The translations under genes and the position numbers were made by a program. The notes under the pieces were generated by a model. The model was not told the DNA's origin. It ran no database searches and saw nothing but the letters and a program-made list of their open reading frames with translations. Below are positions 9,187 to 17,790 of a DNA stretch of 64,000 bases, one piece after another; positions within the stretch are counted from its first letter, which is position 1; each line of letters opens with the position of its first letter. The DNA lies in the NCBI RefSeq assembly GCF_036053395.1, contig NZ_CP107942.1, positions 1 through 64,000 on the forward strand. The letters are read 5' to 3'. The DNA comes from Actinoplanes sp. NBC_00393. GTDB lineage: Bacteria; Actinomycetota; Actinomycetes; Mycobacteriales; Micromonosporaceae.

Positions 9187-10311
9187 GTCGACGCTTTTGA
9201 GCACCGAGCCGAGCACGCCGGCAGCCTGCTCGGCCGTTCCTAGTAGCTTTGTCCGGATCGTGTCTGGTAGCGGCCCGGCCAGGCCACATTCCTGCGCGAT
9301 GCGGGCCAGGGCGGCGCGTTGGCGACTCGTGACGGCGGGGACCAGCTCCTTGCAGCCGAGAACGTCGCGAGCCGCGTAGCCATCGACGCAGTCGATCGCC
9401 TCCTCTGCGGTCTGCACCGCGACCCCGGCGGAGAAGTCGGGGCGAGTCGGCTGCGCCAGGATCGCGATGGTGAGTCCGAGCCGGGTGCGGTACGAGCTGT
9501 ACTGCGGGCCTTGCTTGCGGGCGCGGAGGCGGGCGAGTGCCACGTCGAGGTGCTGCCCGGCTGCTCGCTCGCTGTCGCCGGCTGCTGCGCACATGGCGTG
9601 GAAGCACGGCGCGACTTCGTTCTCCCAGGGCTCGGCCAGAACGGTCGCGACGAGGCTGATCGCCGCTTGGGCCGGTTGGTTCTCCACCAGGTGGGCGATG
9701 ATCGAGGCTTGGCGGCCTTCGAGGAGGTGGTCGCCGATGACGTGGTGACGGCGGGCGTGGGCCGCGGCGTCTGGCCAGCGGTCGGCGAGGGCGAGCGCAC
9801 GGACACCGTCGCCGACGAGCTGCAGCCACACCCATCGGCGCAGGGACTGTTCGTCACGCGGCGCGCCGACGAGCGTCCCGGTCGGCAGCGTCTGGTTCTC
9901 GAGATCGAGGTTTCGATGTTCGGTGACGGCCTGGTGCATCGCTTCCAGGAGGGTCAGCGCGGGAGCGTCCTGCCCGGAGCGCAGCTGCAGGCGGGCGAGG
10001 TTGTGGACCGGTTCGAGCATGTACCGGCATTCCAGGAAGGTCAGGGGGCGCCCGGCGTTGCGGTAGGCGTCGATGTGCTGCCAGCACAGTCGGCGGGCGA
10101 GGTCGGGCATGCGGGCATCGCTTGCAATAAGCGCGGCCTTATTCAGAGCGTGGGCGACGTCGTGCATCCCGTCTTCGCCCTTCTGCTCGCCGGCGGCTAC
10201 CGCGTCGATGACCTCTTGGAGACGCAGCTCAAGGTTGGGGCAGCTGGGGCGGGGCCGACCGATCAGCGGGAATCTGCGGAGGGCCGCGTGAATGGCGGGA
10301 TCCACGGTCAC
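9061..10311 (-). CDS. Helical-repeat protein at the end of the FxLD lanthipeptide operon
   Basis: A 416-residue protein rich in Ala, Leu and Arg with regularly spaced helices that resemble tetratricopeptide-type repeats (for example the stretch with RLCWQHIDAYRNAG and AALTLLEAMHQ-like units). The start is GTG 10311, overlapping the stop of the elimination-type gene by GTGA with GGGAAG just before; an open frame continues far upstream in antisense to that gene but is a shadow. It resembles the C-terminal helical half of actinobacterial XRE regulators without the HTH. Co-transcription suggests a scaffold or regulatory role in lanthipeptide production. The last residues are encoded opposite the neighbouring membrane protein gene. 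Confidence 0.6.
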   Translation of the reverse strand: MTVDPAIHAALRRFPLIGRPRPSCPNLELRLQEVIDAVAAGEQKGEDGMHDVAHALNKAALIASDARMPDLARRLCWQHIDAYRNAGRPLTFLECRYMLEPVHNLARLQLRSGQDAPALTLLEAMHQAVTEHRNLDLENQTLPTGTLVGAPRDEQSLRRWVWLQLVGDGVRALALADRWPDAAAHARRHHVIGDHLLEGRQASIIAHLVENQPAQAAISLVATVLAEPWENEVAPCFHAMCAAAGDSERAAGQHLDVALARLRARKQGPQYSSYRTRLGLTIAILAQPTRPDFSAGVAVQTAEEAIDCVDGYAARDVLGCKELVPAVTSRQRAALARIAQECGLAGPLPDTIRTKLLGTAEQAAGVLGSVLKSVDLDHSSDPMDAETENDEQRHGSHAAPGEAVQLPVHRYGDADA

Positions 10312-11246
10312 TTCCCGGGCGGCAGGATCGCGGTCTTTGCGGCGTAGGCCAGGATGCTCTGGGCTCGGGCGGACAGTCCGAGCCGGTTCCAGTGGAAGAT
10401 GATGATCTGCGCGAGGATCGCTCGTAGCCCGCGGTCGAGCAGTCCAGCGGCGGCGGCTTCGCCGAGCTTGCGGCCGGCTTCGCTGAAGGCGGTCAGCCAG
10501 GCGACGGCGTGGGGACCGAGTTCCTGTTCGACGATCGAAGCGGTGTCCGTTGGTGGCGCGGCGAGCAGCGGTGCCATCTTGGCTGCCAGCACGTCGATGC
10601 GTGCCTCGCTGGTGTCGTCCGGCACGGGCCGCATCTGCGCCACGCGGGCGAAGACGTCGCCGGCTTCGAACCAGTCGAGTCCGGCGTGCTGCTGCATCGC
10701 GGCGATGAGCAGGAGCGACAGTTCTCGGCGGCCCGGCTCGGGTAGGTCGTGGCGGGCGTAGTCGAGGACGCCGCGGCTGTCGGCGCAGAACAGGTCGTGG
10801 ACGATCTCGATTGCGGTCAGTCCGCCGAAGGCAGCGGTCTCGGGCTCGTAGATTCCGGGCCGCCACCCGGCGATGACACCGCCGGCCGCCAGCTCGTCGA
10901 GAAGCGCTGCGGGATGGTCACCGTCGTGGATTCTTATCCGCCAGCAGGGATGCTTGCGAAGGAACCACCACCGGCCGAGCAGGTCCAGGCGCGGCGCGAT
11001 CTGGTTGACGAAGGCAGCTTCCGCGGTCGCCCAGTCCACCGGGGTGATCCCGGCTTGGAACCAGGCCTGCTCGCTGCGTCGTTGCAGGGCGGCTCGGCCT
11101 GCCGCGTGGTAGGTCTCCAGCGCTTCGCCCAGATCGGCAGCGTGATCATGGTCTTGCTGGACCAGGCCGCACAGGTTGCTGGCGAGCAGCGCCTCGACGT
11201 GGTCGATCATCGAGGTGGCGGCTGCGGTCAGGTGATCAGCAGGCAT
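10308..11246 (-). CDS. Thiopeptide-type bacteriocin biosynthesis protein (stand-alone elimination-type domain)
   Basis: A 312-residue protein of the SpaB_C/thiopeptide-type bacteriocin biosynthesis family, the domain that in LanB enzymes removes glutamate from glutamylated Ser/Thr to give dehydroamino acids. Recognisable segments are RWWFLRKHPCWRIRIH near residue 95 and FGGLTAIEIVHDLFCADSRG near 150. ATG 11246 has AGGTGGG upstream; a GTG at 11255 is possible. It overlaps the lanC stop by 19 bases and the next gene by 4. LanB in this operon seems to keep its own C-terminal domain, so this second copy may handle particular residues or a different step. Confidence 0.78.
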   Translation of the reverse strand: MPADHLTAAATSMIDHVEALLASNLCGLVQQDHDHAADLGEALETYHAAGRAALQRRSEQAWFQAGITPVDWATAEAAFVNQIAPRLDLLGRWWFLRKHPCWRIRIHDGDHPAALLDELAAGGVIAGWRPGIYEPETAAFGGLTAIEIVHDLFCADSRGVLDYARHDLPEPGRRELSLLLIAAMQQHAGLDWFEAGDVFARVAQMRPVPDDTSEARIDVLAAKMAPLLAAPPTDTASIVEQELGPHAVAWLTAFSEAGRKLGEAAAAGLLDRGLRAILAQIIIFHWNRLGLSARAQSILAYAAKTAILPPGK

Positions 11247-12391
11247 TGGTCCCACCTCGTGCTCGGTGGCTGCCCGGTGCGGATGGTTTCCGTAACGATG
11301 GCGACGCCGGTGTTGCCGGTCAGGAAGGTGCTGTTGCCGCCGGGTGCGGTGGCGGTGAGCCGGGCGGCGAGGGCGGGCAGCCGGCGGCCGATCAGTGGGG
11401 TGGCGGCGTCGGCGGCGGCGCGGGCAGCGGTCTGGTAGAGCCCGGCAAGACCGTGGCAGATGCCCGGTTCAGCAAGGCGGTCGATCTGCGTGTCGGTGAG
11501 GCAGGCGGCGATCGCGTCCTCGGCTTCCCGTCTGCGGGTGTGGTCGCCGGCGGCGAGGGCGGCGAGTTGCAGGGCGCGGCCGATCCCGGCGGCGCCGTAG
11601 CACCACGAGGGCCGGGGTGGGCTGTCACCGGGATCCCCGGTGCGGAGTTGGTCGCGGGTGAGCCATTGGGGCCACCACGGGCCGTGTGGGGAGTGCTGTC
11701 GCCAGTGGTCGAACCAGGTGCACAGGCGGGCGATGGCGTCGGCTTGGCCGTCGACGTGGAGCTGGTGGCGGGTGGCGTGGGCGAGCACCGCCAGGACTCC
11801 GGCCGCGCCGTGGGCCATGCCGTTGTTGGCGTGGCCGCCGGGCGTCGGCAGGATGGGGTCCGGGTGGTGGTCCACCCACCACCCGGGGACGGTGAGCCCG
11901 GCGCTGCGGCGTGGTTCAGTGAGCCGGACCAGGTGGCGTAGCACGTCGCGCAGTTCGTCGGTGCCGGGTTGGGTGTGCAGCAGCAGGATCCCCAGGCCGC
12001 CCAGTCCGGCGAACAGGTCGTACTCCGCGAAGCTGGCCGCCGTCCCGGTGCGGGCGCGTTGCTCGGCGGCGCGTAGGCGTTTGCGGGTGAGCCGCCGGAC
12101 GTGCCGGTCGAGGTCGCGGCGGGCGACGACGTAGCGTTCCCGCCCGTCGGCGCTGGTGCGATGCAGCATGAAGGTGATGGCGGGCAGCCCGTAGAACAGC
12201 CCGGCGTGCCTGGCGGAGTCGACACCGCGCGCTGTGGCCTGCTTGATCAACTGGCGGGCAGTATTCCAGTCGGCTGCCCCCGAACTGGCGCGTTCGATCG
12301 CGAGCAGGGCATCGCCGGCGGCGCCGGAGGACAGCGACTGCGCGGCTGCTTCCGCCTCGGTACGCGCGATCGGCGCGACGGCCTCGGTCAT
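11228..12391 (-). CDS. lanC: Lanthionine synthetase C family protein (cyclase)
   Basis: Zinc-dependent cyclase that adds Cys thiols to dehydroalanine/dehydrobutyrine to form (methyl)lanthionine rings. All diagnostic residues are present with LanC spacing: NGMAHG with His194, WCYG with Cys264, and CHG with Cys312-His313, the last three being the expected zinc ligands. The ATG at 12391 overlaps the lanB stop (ATGA) and gives 387 residues, close to the family's roughly 400; the upstream extension of the frame is antisense noise. Translationally coupled between lanB and the elimination-type gene. Confidence 0.88.
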   Translation of the reverse strand: MTEAVAPIARTEAEAAAQSLSSGAAGDALLAIERASSGAADWNTARQLIKQATARGVDSARHAGLFYGLPAITFMLHRTSADGRERYVVARRDLDRHVRRLTRKRLRAAEQRARTGTAASFAEYDLFAGLGGLGILLLHTQPGTDELRDVLRHLVRLTEPRRSAGLTVPGWWVDHHPDPILPTPGGHANNGMAHGAAGVLAVLAHATRHQLHVDGQADAIARLCTWFDHWRQHSPHGPWWPQWLTRDQLRTGDPGDSPPRPSWCYGAAGIGRALQLAALAAGDHTRRREAEDAIAACLTDTQIDRLAEPGICHGLAGLYQTAARAAADAATPLIGRRLPALAARLTATAPGGNSTFLTGNTGVAIVTETIRTGQPPSTRWDQCLLIT

Positions 12392-15300
12392 CGTCGGCCC
12401 ACTGCGGCAAGGGCGCGCATAACAGCGGCGCGGGCGAGTTGGCCAGTGCGGCGCTCGACATCCGGATCGATGCCCACCGCCCGCATATGGTGCTCGTGCA
12501 ACAGGGTTCGCAGCACCCCCGCCGGGTCGCGATGCGGCAGCAGCAGGCCGTGATACTCCCGCAGTGCCGTGCCGCGGCTCTTCCAAGCGTTGACGACCTC
12601 GTCGCCGCCAGCCTGAGTCCGCAGGTGCAGGTAGTCGTCGCTGGGATCGGTCAGGCCACGGGCGAGATCGCCCAGCTTCCGGTCGATCGGCTCGCTGTGC
12701 CGGTCGACCGAGCGCAACAGCTGCTGGTAGCCGGTGGCAGGATCCGGGCCGAAATCGGCGGCGAGCCGGGCCATGGAAGCCGCGGCGAGCGCCTGCGCGG
12801 GGATTGCGGTTCGCTCGGCCATACGGAGTTGCGCGGTGGCAGCTTGGGTATCGGCGGCGAAGACCCGCTCGGCCGCAGCGGCGTTGTTGCCGAAGCGGCC
12901 GGGATGTTCGTGGTAGGACGCCAGCGTCAGCTCGCCCGGTAGCCGGCGGGTGTGCAGGTCCGCGGCGAACCTCGCCAGCCGAGTCGCAACCTCGGCGTAC
13001 CCGGCTGCATCGCGAAGGCGGAGGAACATAGCAAGGTGCTGGTCAGCGTCCGGTCGGGCCAGATCCCGATGCCAGCGGATCCACCACCGGACAACGAGAT
13101 CGTCGAGCTCTGCGGCAAACAACGGCAGATAGGTGGTCAGCAGCAGGTCGAAGCAGGCCGGGTTGCCGGCCAGTTGGGCGTGCACGACGGTCGAGTCACC
13201 TGGGCGCAGCGTTACGCCGGGCGCCGCCGTGTGCGGCAGCCGCCGCGACGCCGGTGTGATGAGCAGCATCGGGATCACGAACTCGGCTGGCCGGCCGAGC
13301 CATCCGCTGCCGCCGACAGGTCCGTCCTCGCGCACTTCCAGGAGTTCGGCCCGGCGCAGGCGAGTCCGGAACAGTGCACGATCGGCAGCCTGGTCAAGAT
13401 CCAGTGGGAGTCGCAGCTCGCCATCGCAGACGATCACTCGGGACGGCACGCGCCAGCGATGCCGCCACCCGTCGACCGCTTTCTCCCACCGGTCCGATTC
13501 CCGGGCAGGCCGGGGATCGAGGTCGTTGGCGGCGATGAGCCACCGGGCCGGGGACACCACGGTACGGCCGTGGCGGATGCGCGGGATGTAGGGCAGGGTG
13601 CGGGCGGTGCCGAGGTCGAACGGGCTGAATACGGCGTTGCGGGCGTCGGCGACCTCAGCCAGGAACCGTGCCAGCGGCGGGGTTTGGACGGTGACGTCCA
13701 GGGCGTGCGGGATGTGCGGGGCGATGCGCTGACCGGTCAAGATGCGGACGAGGTAGAGCTGCTCGGCGTCGGCGGTGACCGCGAGATCGTCGAGGCTGAT
13801 CACCTCACCGTCGGGTTGTTCGGCCACCGACACCGCCGTGGGCAGGAGTCTCCCCACCCGGACGACGTTCTGGTTGTGAACCCGGCGCGGCGGAAACGAC
13901 ACCTGCACCGGCAACAGCGATTCATCGCCGCTGCTCACGGCGGTGTAAGTCGCCGCTATCCGTGCCTGCTCGGCAGGCTCGAGCAGGTAAGCGAAGCGTC
14001 CTATCATGCTGGTCGGATGGCGGGGCGCGCCGGTGACCCACAGCTCGAAGTCACCCTCGTCGAGTGCCTGCGTGCTGGTGGCGTGAACGGTGACGCCCAG
14101 TTCGATCCGAGTCGGCGCCGCCGTGCTGCTGAAGTCGCCCACGGTGAGCGCCTCGATGTCGGTCGTCGACAAGACGATCTCGTCAGCGCCCGCGAGCACC
14201 ACCTGCTGGATGAGCCGCGCCAGGTGAACGTCGCGTTCGGTCACGGTCCGCCAGGTCGGACGGCTCTTCGGCGCACCGAGGTACCCGGCCGGATAGCCGA
14301 GGCCGGAGTCGGCGACCAGGTCCAGGACGGGCACCAGCGCACCCGGTCCGAAGCGGTTCCGGAAACGGACCTGGTAGTCCACCCACGCTTGCGACCCGAA
14401 GGGCTTGGTCGACAGCCGCAGCAGCAGCTCAGCAGCCCGAGTCGCTTCCTGCAAGACCGGCTCAGGCAACTGGATGTCGGCATCGAGGTGCACATCGGCC
14501 GCCAGCGGTTGCACGCCGGGGACGACGCGGGCCATGACCTCACCGGCCACGCAACGCAGATCCGCGGCCGCCACCGGGCCAGGGCTGGCGTTGTGCCGGG
14601 TGAGCAGCGCCTGCACACCGTCGAGCTGAGCAGCGAGTTCCGCTACCTCGGGGAGATCGCCAGCGTCTGACCCGTCGAGCACAGTCAAGAGGTGTGCCAA
14701 CCCGTCCAGGGCAGTCATGGGGGAGCGGAGGTTGGTGATGAGGAACCCGCCATCGATGAGGCTGTGCAGGAGCGCCTCAACCTTGCCGCCGTCCACTCGC
14801 AGCTCCCCGCTCAACTGGGTGACGAGGTTGCCGAAGGGAACCGGACGGCGGGCAGCGGCGAGGGCCGCCTGGACGATGCGGGTGCGACGGGTAGACGTCT
14901 CGCGGACGGGGCCGGGCGCCGTCTGCCCCGGTTGAGGCCGACAAGCAACGAAGATCCGCTGTCCTCGCACGACCGTGCTGTTGTCGGCAATCACCAGCAG
15001 CCGGGACCGCAGCTCGCGATCCTGCTCCAGGAGATCGACGATGCGGGCAAGCCAGTCGGCATCGGCCCGCAGCACCACTCGGTGCTGCGGGCCGAACCGT
15101 CCGGTCGCCGGCCCGACCGTTGCGGTGCTCACACCGGCGAACAACCCGAACGGCGTGACGCGCCGCTGCCAGCGGACCAGGTAGGACCACAGCGTCGTAA
15201 CAATCCGCCGGACGTCCTTCGGCGGCGCGGCATCGCCGGCATCCAGGAGCCCGTCGATTCGCGCGGCAAGGCTGGCGTTGGCGAACCCGACGGCCTCGGC

Positions 15301-15459
15301 AAGACCTGGGTACGCCCACGCCCCCGCCAGCCAGGACAGCGACTCGGCAGCGGAGCCGGTCGGGTCGGGCAGCGAGAGTTCGTCCGGCCAACCGGGCAGA
15401 GTGCTGGCTCGAACCAGCACCGGACCGGCGGGGCGATACCGGTGGTGAGCGATCGGCAT
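12388..15459 (-). CDS. lanB: Lantibiotic dehydratase (LanB)
   Basis: A 1,023-residue class I lanthipeptide dehydratase, which glutamylates Ser/Thr of the precursor with glutamyl-tRNA and then eliminates glutamate. The N-terminal 650 residues match the lantibiotic dehydratase N-domain (early VLVRASTLPGW, then FGLFAGVSTATVG near 105). The C-terminal part includes YHEHPGRFGNNAAAAERVF near residue 850, the segment normally found in the elimination domain, so the enzyme is probably complete. GGAGGTG precedes the ATG by 4 bases. It lies 80 bases after the precursor gene, across a hairpin that could lower its expression relative to the precursor. Confidence 0.85.
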   Translation of the reverse strand: MPIAHHRYRPAGPVLVRASTLPGWPDELSLPDPTGSAAESLSWLAGAWAYPGLAEAVGFANASLAARIDGLLDAGDAAPPKDVRRIVTTLWSYLVRWQRRVTPFGLFAGVSTATVGPATGRFGPQHRVVLRADADWLARIVDLLEQDRELRSRLLVIADNSTVVRGQRIFVACRPQPGQTAPGPVRETSTRRTRIVQAALAAARRPVPFGNLVTQLSGELRVDGGKVEALLHSLIDGGFLITNLRSPMTALDGLAHLLTVLDGSDAGDLPEVAELAAQLDGVQALLTRHNASPGPVAAADLRCVAGEVMARVVPGVQPLAADVHLDADIQLPEPVLQEATRAAELLLRLSTKPFGSQAWVDYQVRFRNRFGPGALVPVLDLVADSGLGYPAGYLGAPKSRPTWRTVTERDVHLARLIQQVVLAGADEIVLSTTDIEALTVGDFSSTAAPTRIELGVTVHATSTQALDEGDFELWVTGAPRHPTSMIGRFAYLLEPAEQARIAATYTAVSSGDESLLPVQVSFPPRRVHNQNVVRVGRLLPTAVSVAEQPDGEVISLDDLAVTADAEQLYLVRILTGQRIAPHIPHALDVTVQTPPLARFLAEVADARNAVFSPFDLGTARTLPYIPRIRHGRTVVSPARWLIAANDLDPRPARESDRWEKAVDGWRHRWRVPSRVIVCDGELRLPLDLDQAADRALFRTRLRRAELLEVREDGPVGGSGWLGRPAEFVIPMLLITPASRRLPHTAAPGVTLRPGDSTVVHAQLAGNPACFDLLLTTYLPLFAAELDDLVVRWWIRWHRDLARPDADQHLAMFLRLRDAAGYAEVATRLARFAADLHTRRLPGELTLASYHEHPGRFGNNAAAAERVFAADTQAATAQLRMAERTAIPAQALAAASMARLAADFGPDPATGYQQLLRSVDRHSEPIDRKLGDLARGLTDPSDDYLHLRTQAGGDEVVNAWKSRGTALREYHGLLLPHRDPAGVLRTLLHEHHMRAVGIDPDVERRTGQLARAAVMRALAAVGRR

Positions 15460-15493
15460 GCCGCACCTCCGTATGCGAAAAGCGAGTTGGGGT

Positions 15494-15532
15494 GCTGCCA
15501 GAGCCCGCCCGTCAGGCGCGAGCTCCGGCAGC
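15494..15532 (-). terminator. Attenuator-like hairpin between lanA and lanB
   Basis: On the minus strand the outer arms are GCTGCC and GGCAGC, continuing through GAGC/GCTC with one G-T pair, and a GC-rich inner part. It sits in the 80 bases between the precursor stop and lanB. Such partial terminators commonly give more precursor mRNA than enzyme mRNA. No U-tract follows, as is usual in actinomycetes. Confidence 0.5.
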
Positions 15533-15539
15533 GTGACGG

Positions 15540-15731
15540 TCAGACCGGGTCGTACGATCCGGTGCTACACGCGCTGGTACTGCACGTGGAGCCGCAGCCG
15601 TCGTTGGTGTCGCAGCGGCCTTGCATGAGGGTCGTGGTCAGCTCGACGACCCTCATGTCCAGCTCGAAGTCGTCGTCGGTGACAGGTTCGGTAAGCCGAT
15701 CTACGGTCGTGGTCAGCGGTGCCATGGACAT
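15540..15731 (-). CDS. lanA: FxLD family lanthipeptide precursor
   Basis: A 61-63 residue precursor. The leader carries the family signature FELDMRVVE; the C-terminal core is rich in Cys, Ser, Thr and Gly, with four Cys (in RC, GC, TC and AC contexts) and about ten Ser/Thr, and ends YDPV. The core contains NDG, an Asp-Gly step of the type that PCMT-like enzymes convert through methyl ester to succinimide or isoaspartate. Two ATGs are possible, 15731 and 15725; GGAG at 15736-15739 is better spaced for 15725. It lies between the methyltransferase and lanB, all on the minus strand. Confidence 0.85.
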   Translation of the reverse strand: MSMAPLTTTVDRLTEPVTDDDFELDMRVVELTTTLMQGRCDTNDGCGSTCSTSACSTGSYDPV

Positions 15732-15795
15732 CACGCTCCAAACGGTGAGAAGGGGACTGGCCGCCCGGCCGTACCAGGGCTGAGCCGCGCGCTGC

Positions 15796-17061
15796 TCAGG
15801 CCGTGGCCGGCCAGGAGATCGTGACGATGCCGTGGGTCTTGCCCATGACGGCGACGTCGGAAGGAAGCGCCGATTGATCGTTGCCGGTCGGCCAGTAGCC
15901 GATCGACGGCTCGGCGACCGGCCGGCCGTCGCGGTCCCAGGCGCGAATCTGTTCGACCAGCGTGGCGGCGGCCGACTCGCCGTCGCGGCCGTACGCGCGG
16001 GCGCCGAACTCCACGCCCTCGCCGTTCGGCGCCAGCCGGGTTACGAAGTAGGCGAGGCCACGGCCGCGGACGCCGCCGAACGGGTACCACGGGCGCTGCG
16101 TATCCAGCATGCTGCCGTCCTCGGCGGTCAGCCGGCAGAACCCGGGCAGTTGCCAGGCCAGCCACAAATAGAGGTCCGCCCACGACGTCCCGTGCGGAAA
16201 CAGCACTCCGGACCAAGCCTCGACCGGCCCCGTAGCCAGGACATCATCAAGTTCAGCCGGGTGGTCCGGCGCGCCGGTGTCGAAGCGCAGCGTGACCGTC
16301 TTACCGTCGGGGTCGGTCAACGCGAACTGTTGCTCGTCGTGCCGGCCGATGCCCTGCATCGGAACGAACCCGGCTACCTCGATCGACCTACTGACCAGGT
16401 GATCGCCCTCGTGGCGCAGCCCGACAGTACGGGTGACACCGTTCATGACCAGCGGCAGAACGAGGGTGCCTTCCGGAGCCAGCTGCCGCAGCCAGGCCGG
16501 GGCCACATCCCACGCGCCCACCGTGACGATGATCGCGTCGAACTCCGTCTCCCCGGGCACACCGTTCTCGGCGTCCGCGACCAGAACCCGCACCCGGCCG
16601 CCGTACCCGGTCTCGTCGAGCAGCTTCGCCGCCCGGTCGGTGACCTCCGGATCGATGTCCACGGTGACCACCCGGCCCTGCTCACCGACGATCTCCGCGA
16701 TCAGCGCCGCGTTCAACCCGCCCGACCCGACCTCCAGTACGCGCATACCCGGCTGCAGCTCGGCCTGCTCCAGCATCCGCGCCTGGATGTACGCCGCCGA
16801 CACCGACGACAGCGCCGCTCCACGCTCATCCCGCTTGGTCACCACCGAGCTGTCGTAGCCGTACGCAATCTCCAGTGCGGTGTCCTCAGGTAAGAAGCGT
16901 TCCCGCGGCACCTTGCGGAACGCCGCCTCGACCGCCGCGCTGGTGATCTTCCCTTCGGCTCGGAGCTGGGCCACCAGCGCAACCCGCAGGTCCTCCGCCC
17001 GCTGGGCATAACCCGTGATCCCGGAAGCACTGGCCTCGGTGCCGTGTGCTGCATCATGCAT
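15796..17061 (-). CDS. FxLD-system methyltransferase (PCMT-like O-methyltransferase)
   Basis: A 421-residue protein of the methyltransferase, FxLD system family, related to protein L-isoaspartate O-methyltransferase. The SAM-binding loop VLEVGSGGLNAALIAE lies near residue 105 and the following acidic strand VVTVDIDPE near 130. In related lanthipeptide clusters such enzymes methylate an Asp side chain of the cyclised peptide. The ATG at 17061 is chosen over the in-frame ATG at 17079 because AAGGGA stands 9 bases before it. The C-terminal 180 residues are an extra domain typical of this family. It is followed by the precursor gene after 64 bases. Confidence 0.85.
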   Translation of the reverse strand: MHDAAHGTEASASGITGYAQRAEDLRVALVAQLRAEGKITSAAVEAAFRKVPRERFLPEDTALEIAYGYDSSVVTKRDERGAALSSVSAAYIQARMLEQAELQPGMRVLEVGSGGLNAALIAEIVGEQGRVVTVDIDPEVTDRAAKLLDETGYGGRVRVLVADAENGVPGETEFDAIIVTVGAWDVAPAWLRQLAPEGTLVLPLVMNGVTRTVGLRHEGDHLVSRSIEVAGFVPMQGIGRHDEQQFALTDPDGKTVTLRFDTGAPDHPAELDDVLATGPVEAWSGVLFPHGTSWADLYLWLAWQLPGFCRLTAEDGSMLDTQRPWYPFGGVRGRGLAYFVTRLAPNGEGVEFGARAYGRDGESAAATLVEQIRAWDRDGRPVAEPSIGYWPTGNDQSALPSDVAVMGKTHGIVTISWPATA

Positions 17062-17085
17062 GCCAACTGTTCCCTTCATCTGGGA

Positions 17086-17544
17086 CTACCGTGCGTCCAC
17101 CGATCTGCTGCGAGGCGGTTTGGCCCGACGGGCGTGACCAGCGTCTGTGGACTCAGAAGCACCTGTCACGCCCGCCCGGCCCCCGTCACACGGCGGTGTT
17201 GTCTTGGTGACGGGAGTCGTATCGGCGGCCAGAGCAATCCGATCAACCGGAACAGGACTGTCGCAGACGCGGAAAACTGGGAGATCGCCGCATTCCCCAC
17301 GCGCCTGGTACAACTGCCGCGCGTTGATCAACTCGGGTTGGCTGGCACCCGGACGACGGACGGGAAGCCGCACGGTCCGCGAGAAGATCACCGCCGCGTT
17401 CTCGCGGCGCCGGCACGGCCCCCACGAGCCGCAGGCCACACACCGGCCAGTCGCGCTCGACGTCACGTGCTCGTCCAGCGTGGCTTGAGCCGTCCGCAAC
17501 TGCTGCTCCGCGCAGGTCGCGTAGTACGTGGTCGTTGCCCTCAT
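17086..17544 (-). CDS. Small Cys-containing hypothetical protein in the lanthipeptide operon
   Basis: A 152-residue protein whose N-terminal half has a CVACGSWGPC-type cysteine cluster followed by a basic segment with RLPVRRPGAS, a pattern seen in small uncharacterised actinobacterial proteins. The C-terminal half is low-complexity. GGGGGTG lies 6 bases before the ATG. It stands 24 bases upstream of the methyltransferase on the same strand and is probably the first gene of the operon. The cysteines could bind a metal. Function unknown. Confidence 0.55.
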   Translation of the reverse strand: MRATTTYYATCAEQQLRTAQATLDEHVTSSATGRCVACGSWGPCRRRENAAVIFSRTVRLPVRRPGASQPELINARQLYQARGECGDLPVFRVCDSPVPVDRIALAADTTPVTKTTPPCDGGRAGVTGASESTDAGHARRAKPPRSRSVDAR

Positions 17545-17790
17545 CAGTCACCCCCGGGTTGGCAAGGCCGCGTCGCTGGGCCGTGTGCCTACACTCACCG
17601 ACTGTCCGCAGGTCCGGAACCCCGATTTACCAGGAGAGTTGACAGGAGAATTAGCAGGCATCAGGCCATTGACCTGCGGCTTCTCCGCGCGCCCAGGACA
17701 GCGGTTCAGCGATTCGCCACGAAACCGGGGTTAGGCTCTGCGGCGCACCGGGACAGTCACCCTCAGCCGGACAGTCGCGGAGGTTCCCTG
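17545..17790. promoter_or_regulatory. Divergent control region of lanthipeptide operon and XRE regulator
   Basis: A 246-base gap between two genes transcribed away from each other. It must contain both promoters. I see no textbook -35/-10 pair. AT-richer patches at about 17640-17660 are possible promoter cores. The adjoining XRE/DUF397 pair is the obvious candidate regulator acting here. Confidence 0.45.

Noticed and set aside
12952..14670. A 572-codon plus-strand frame opposite lanB
   Set aside because: Antisense shadow of a conserved dehydratase; no ribosome site and Gly/Arg/His-rich noise.
17044..17790. A 249-codon in-frame extension upstream of the XRE regulator
   Set aside because: It lacks a ribosome site, reads as Arg/Pro-rich shadow sequence, and lies antisense to the Cys protein; the ATG at 17791 has a clear GGAGG.
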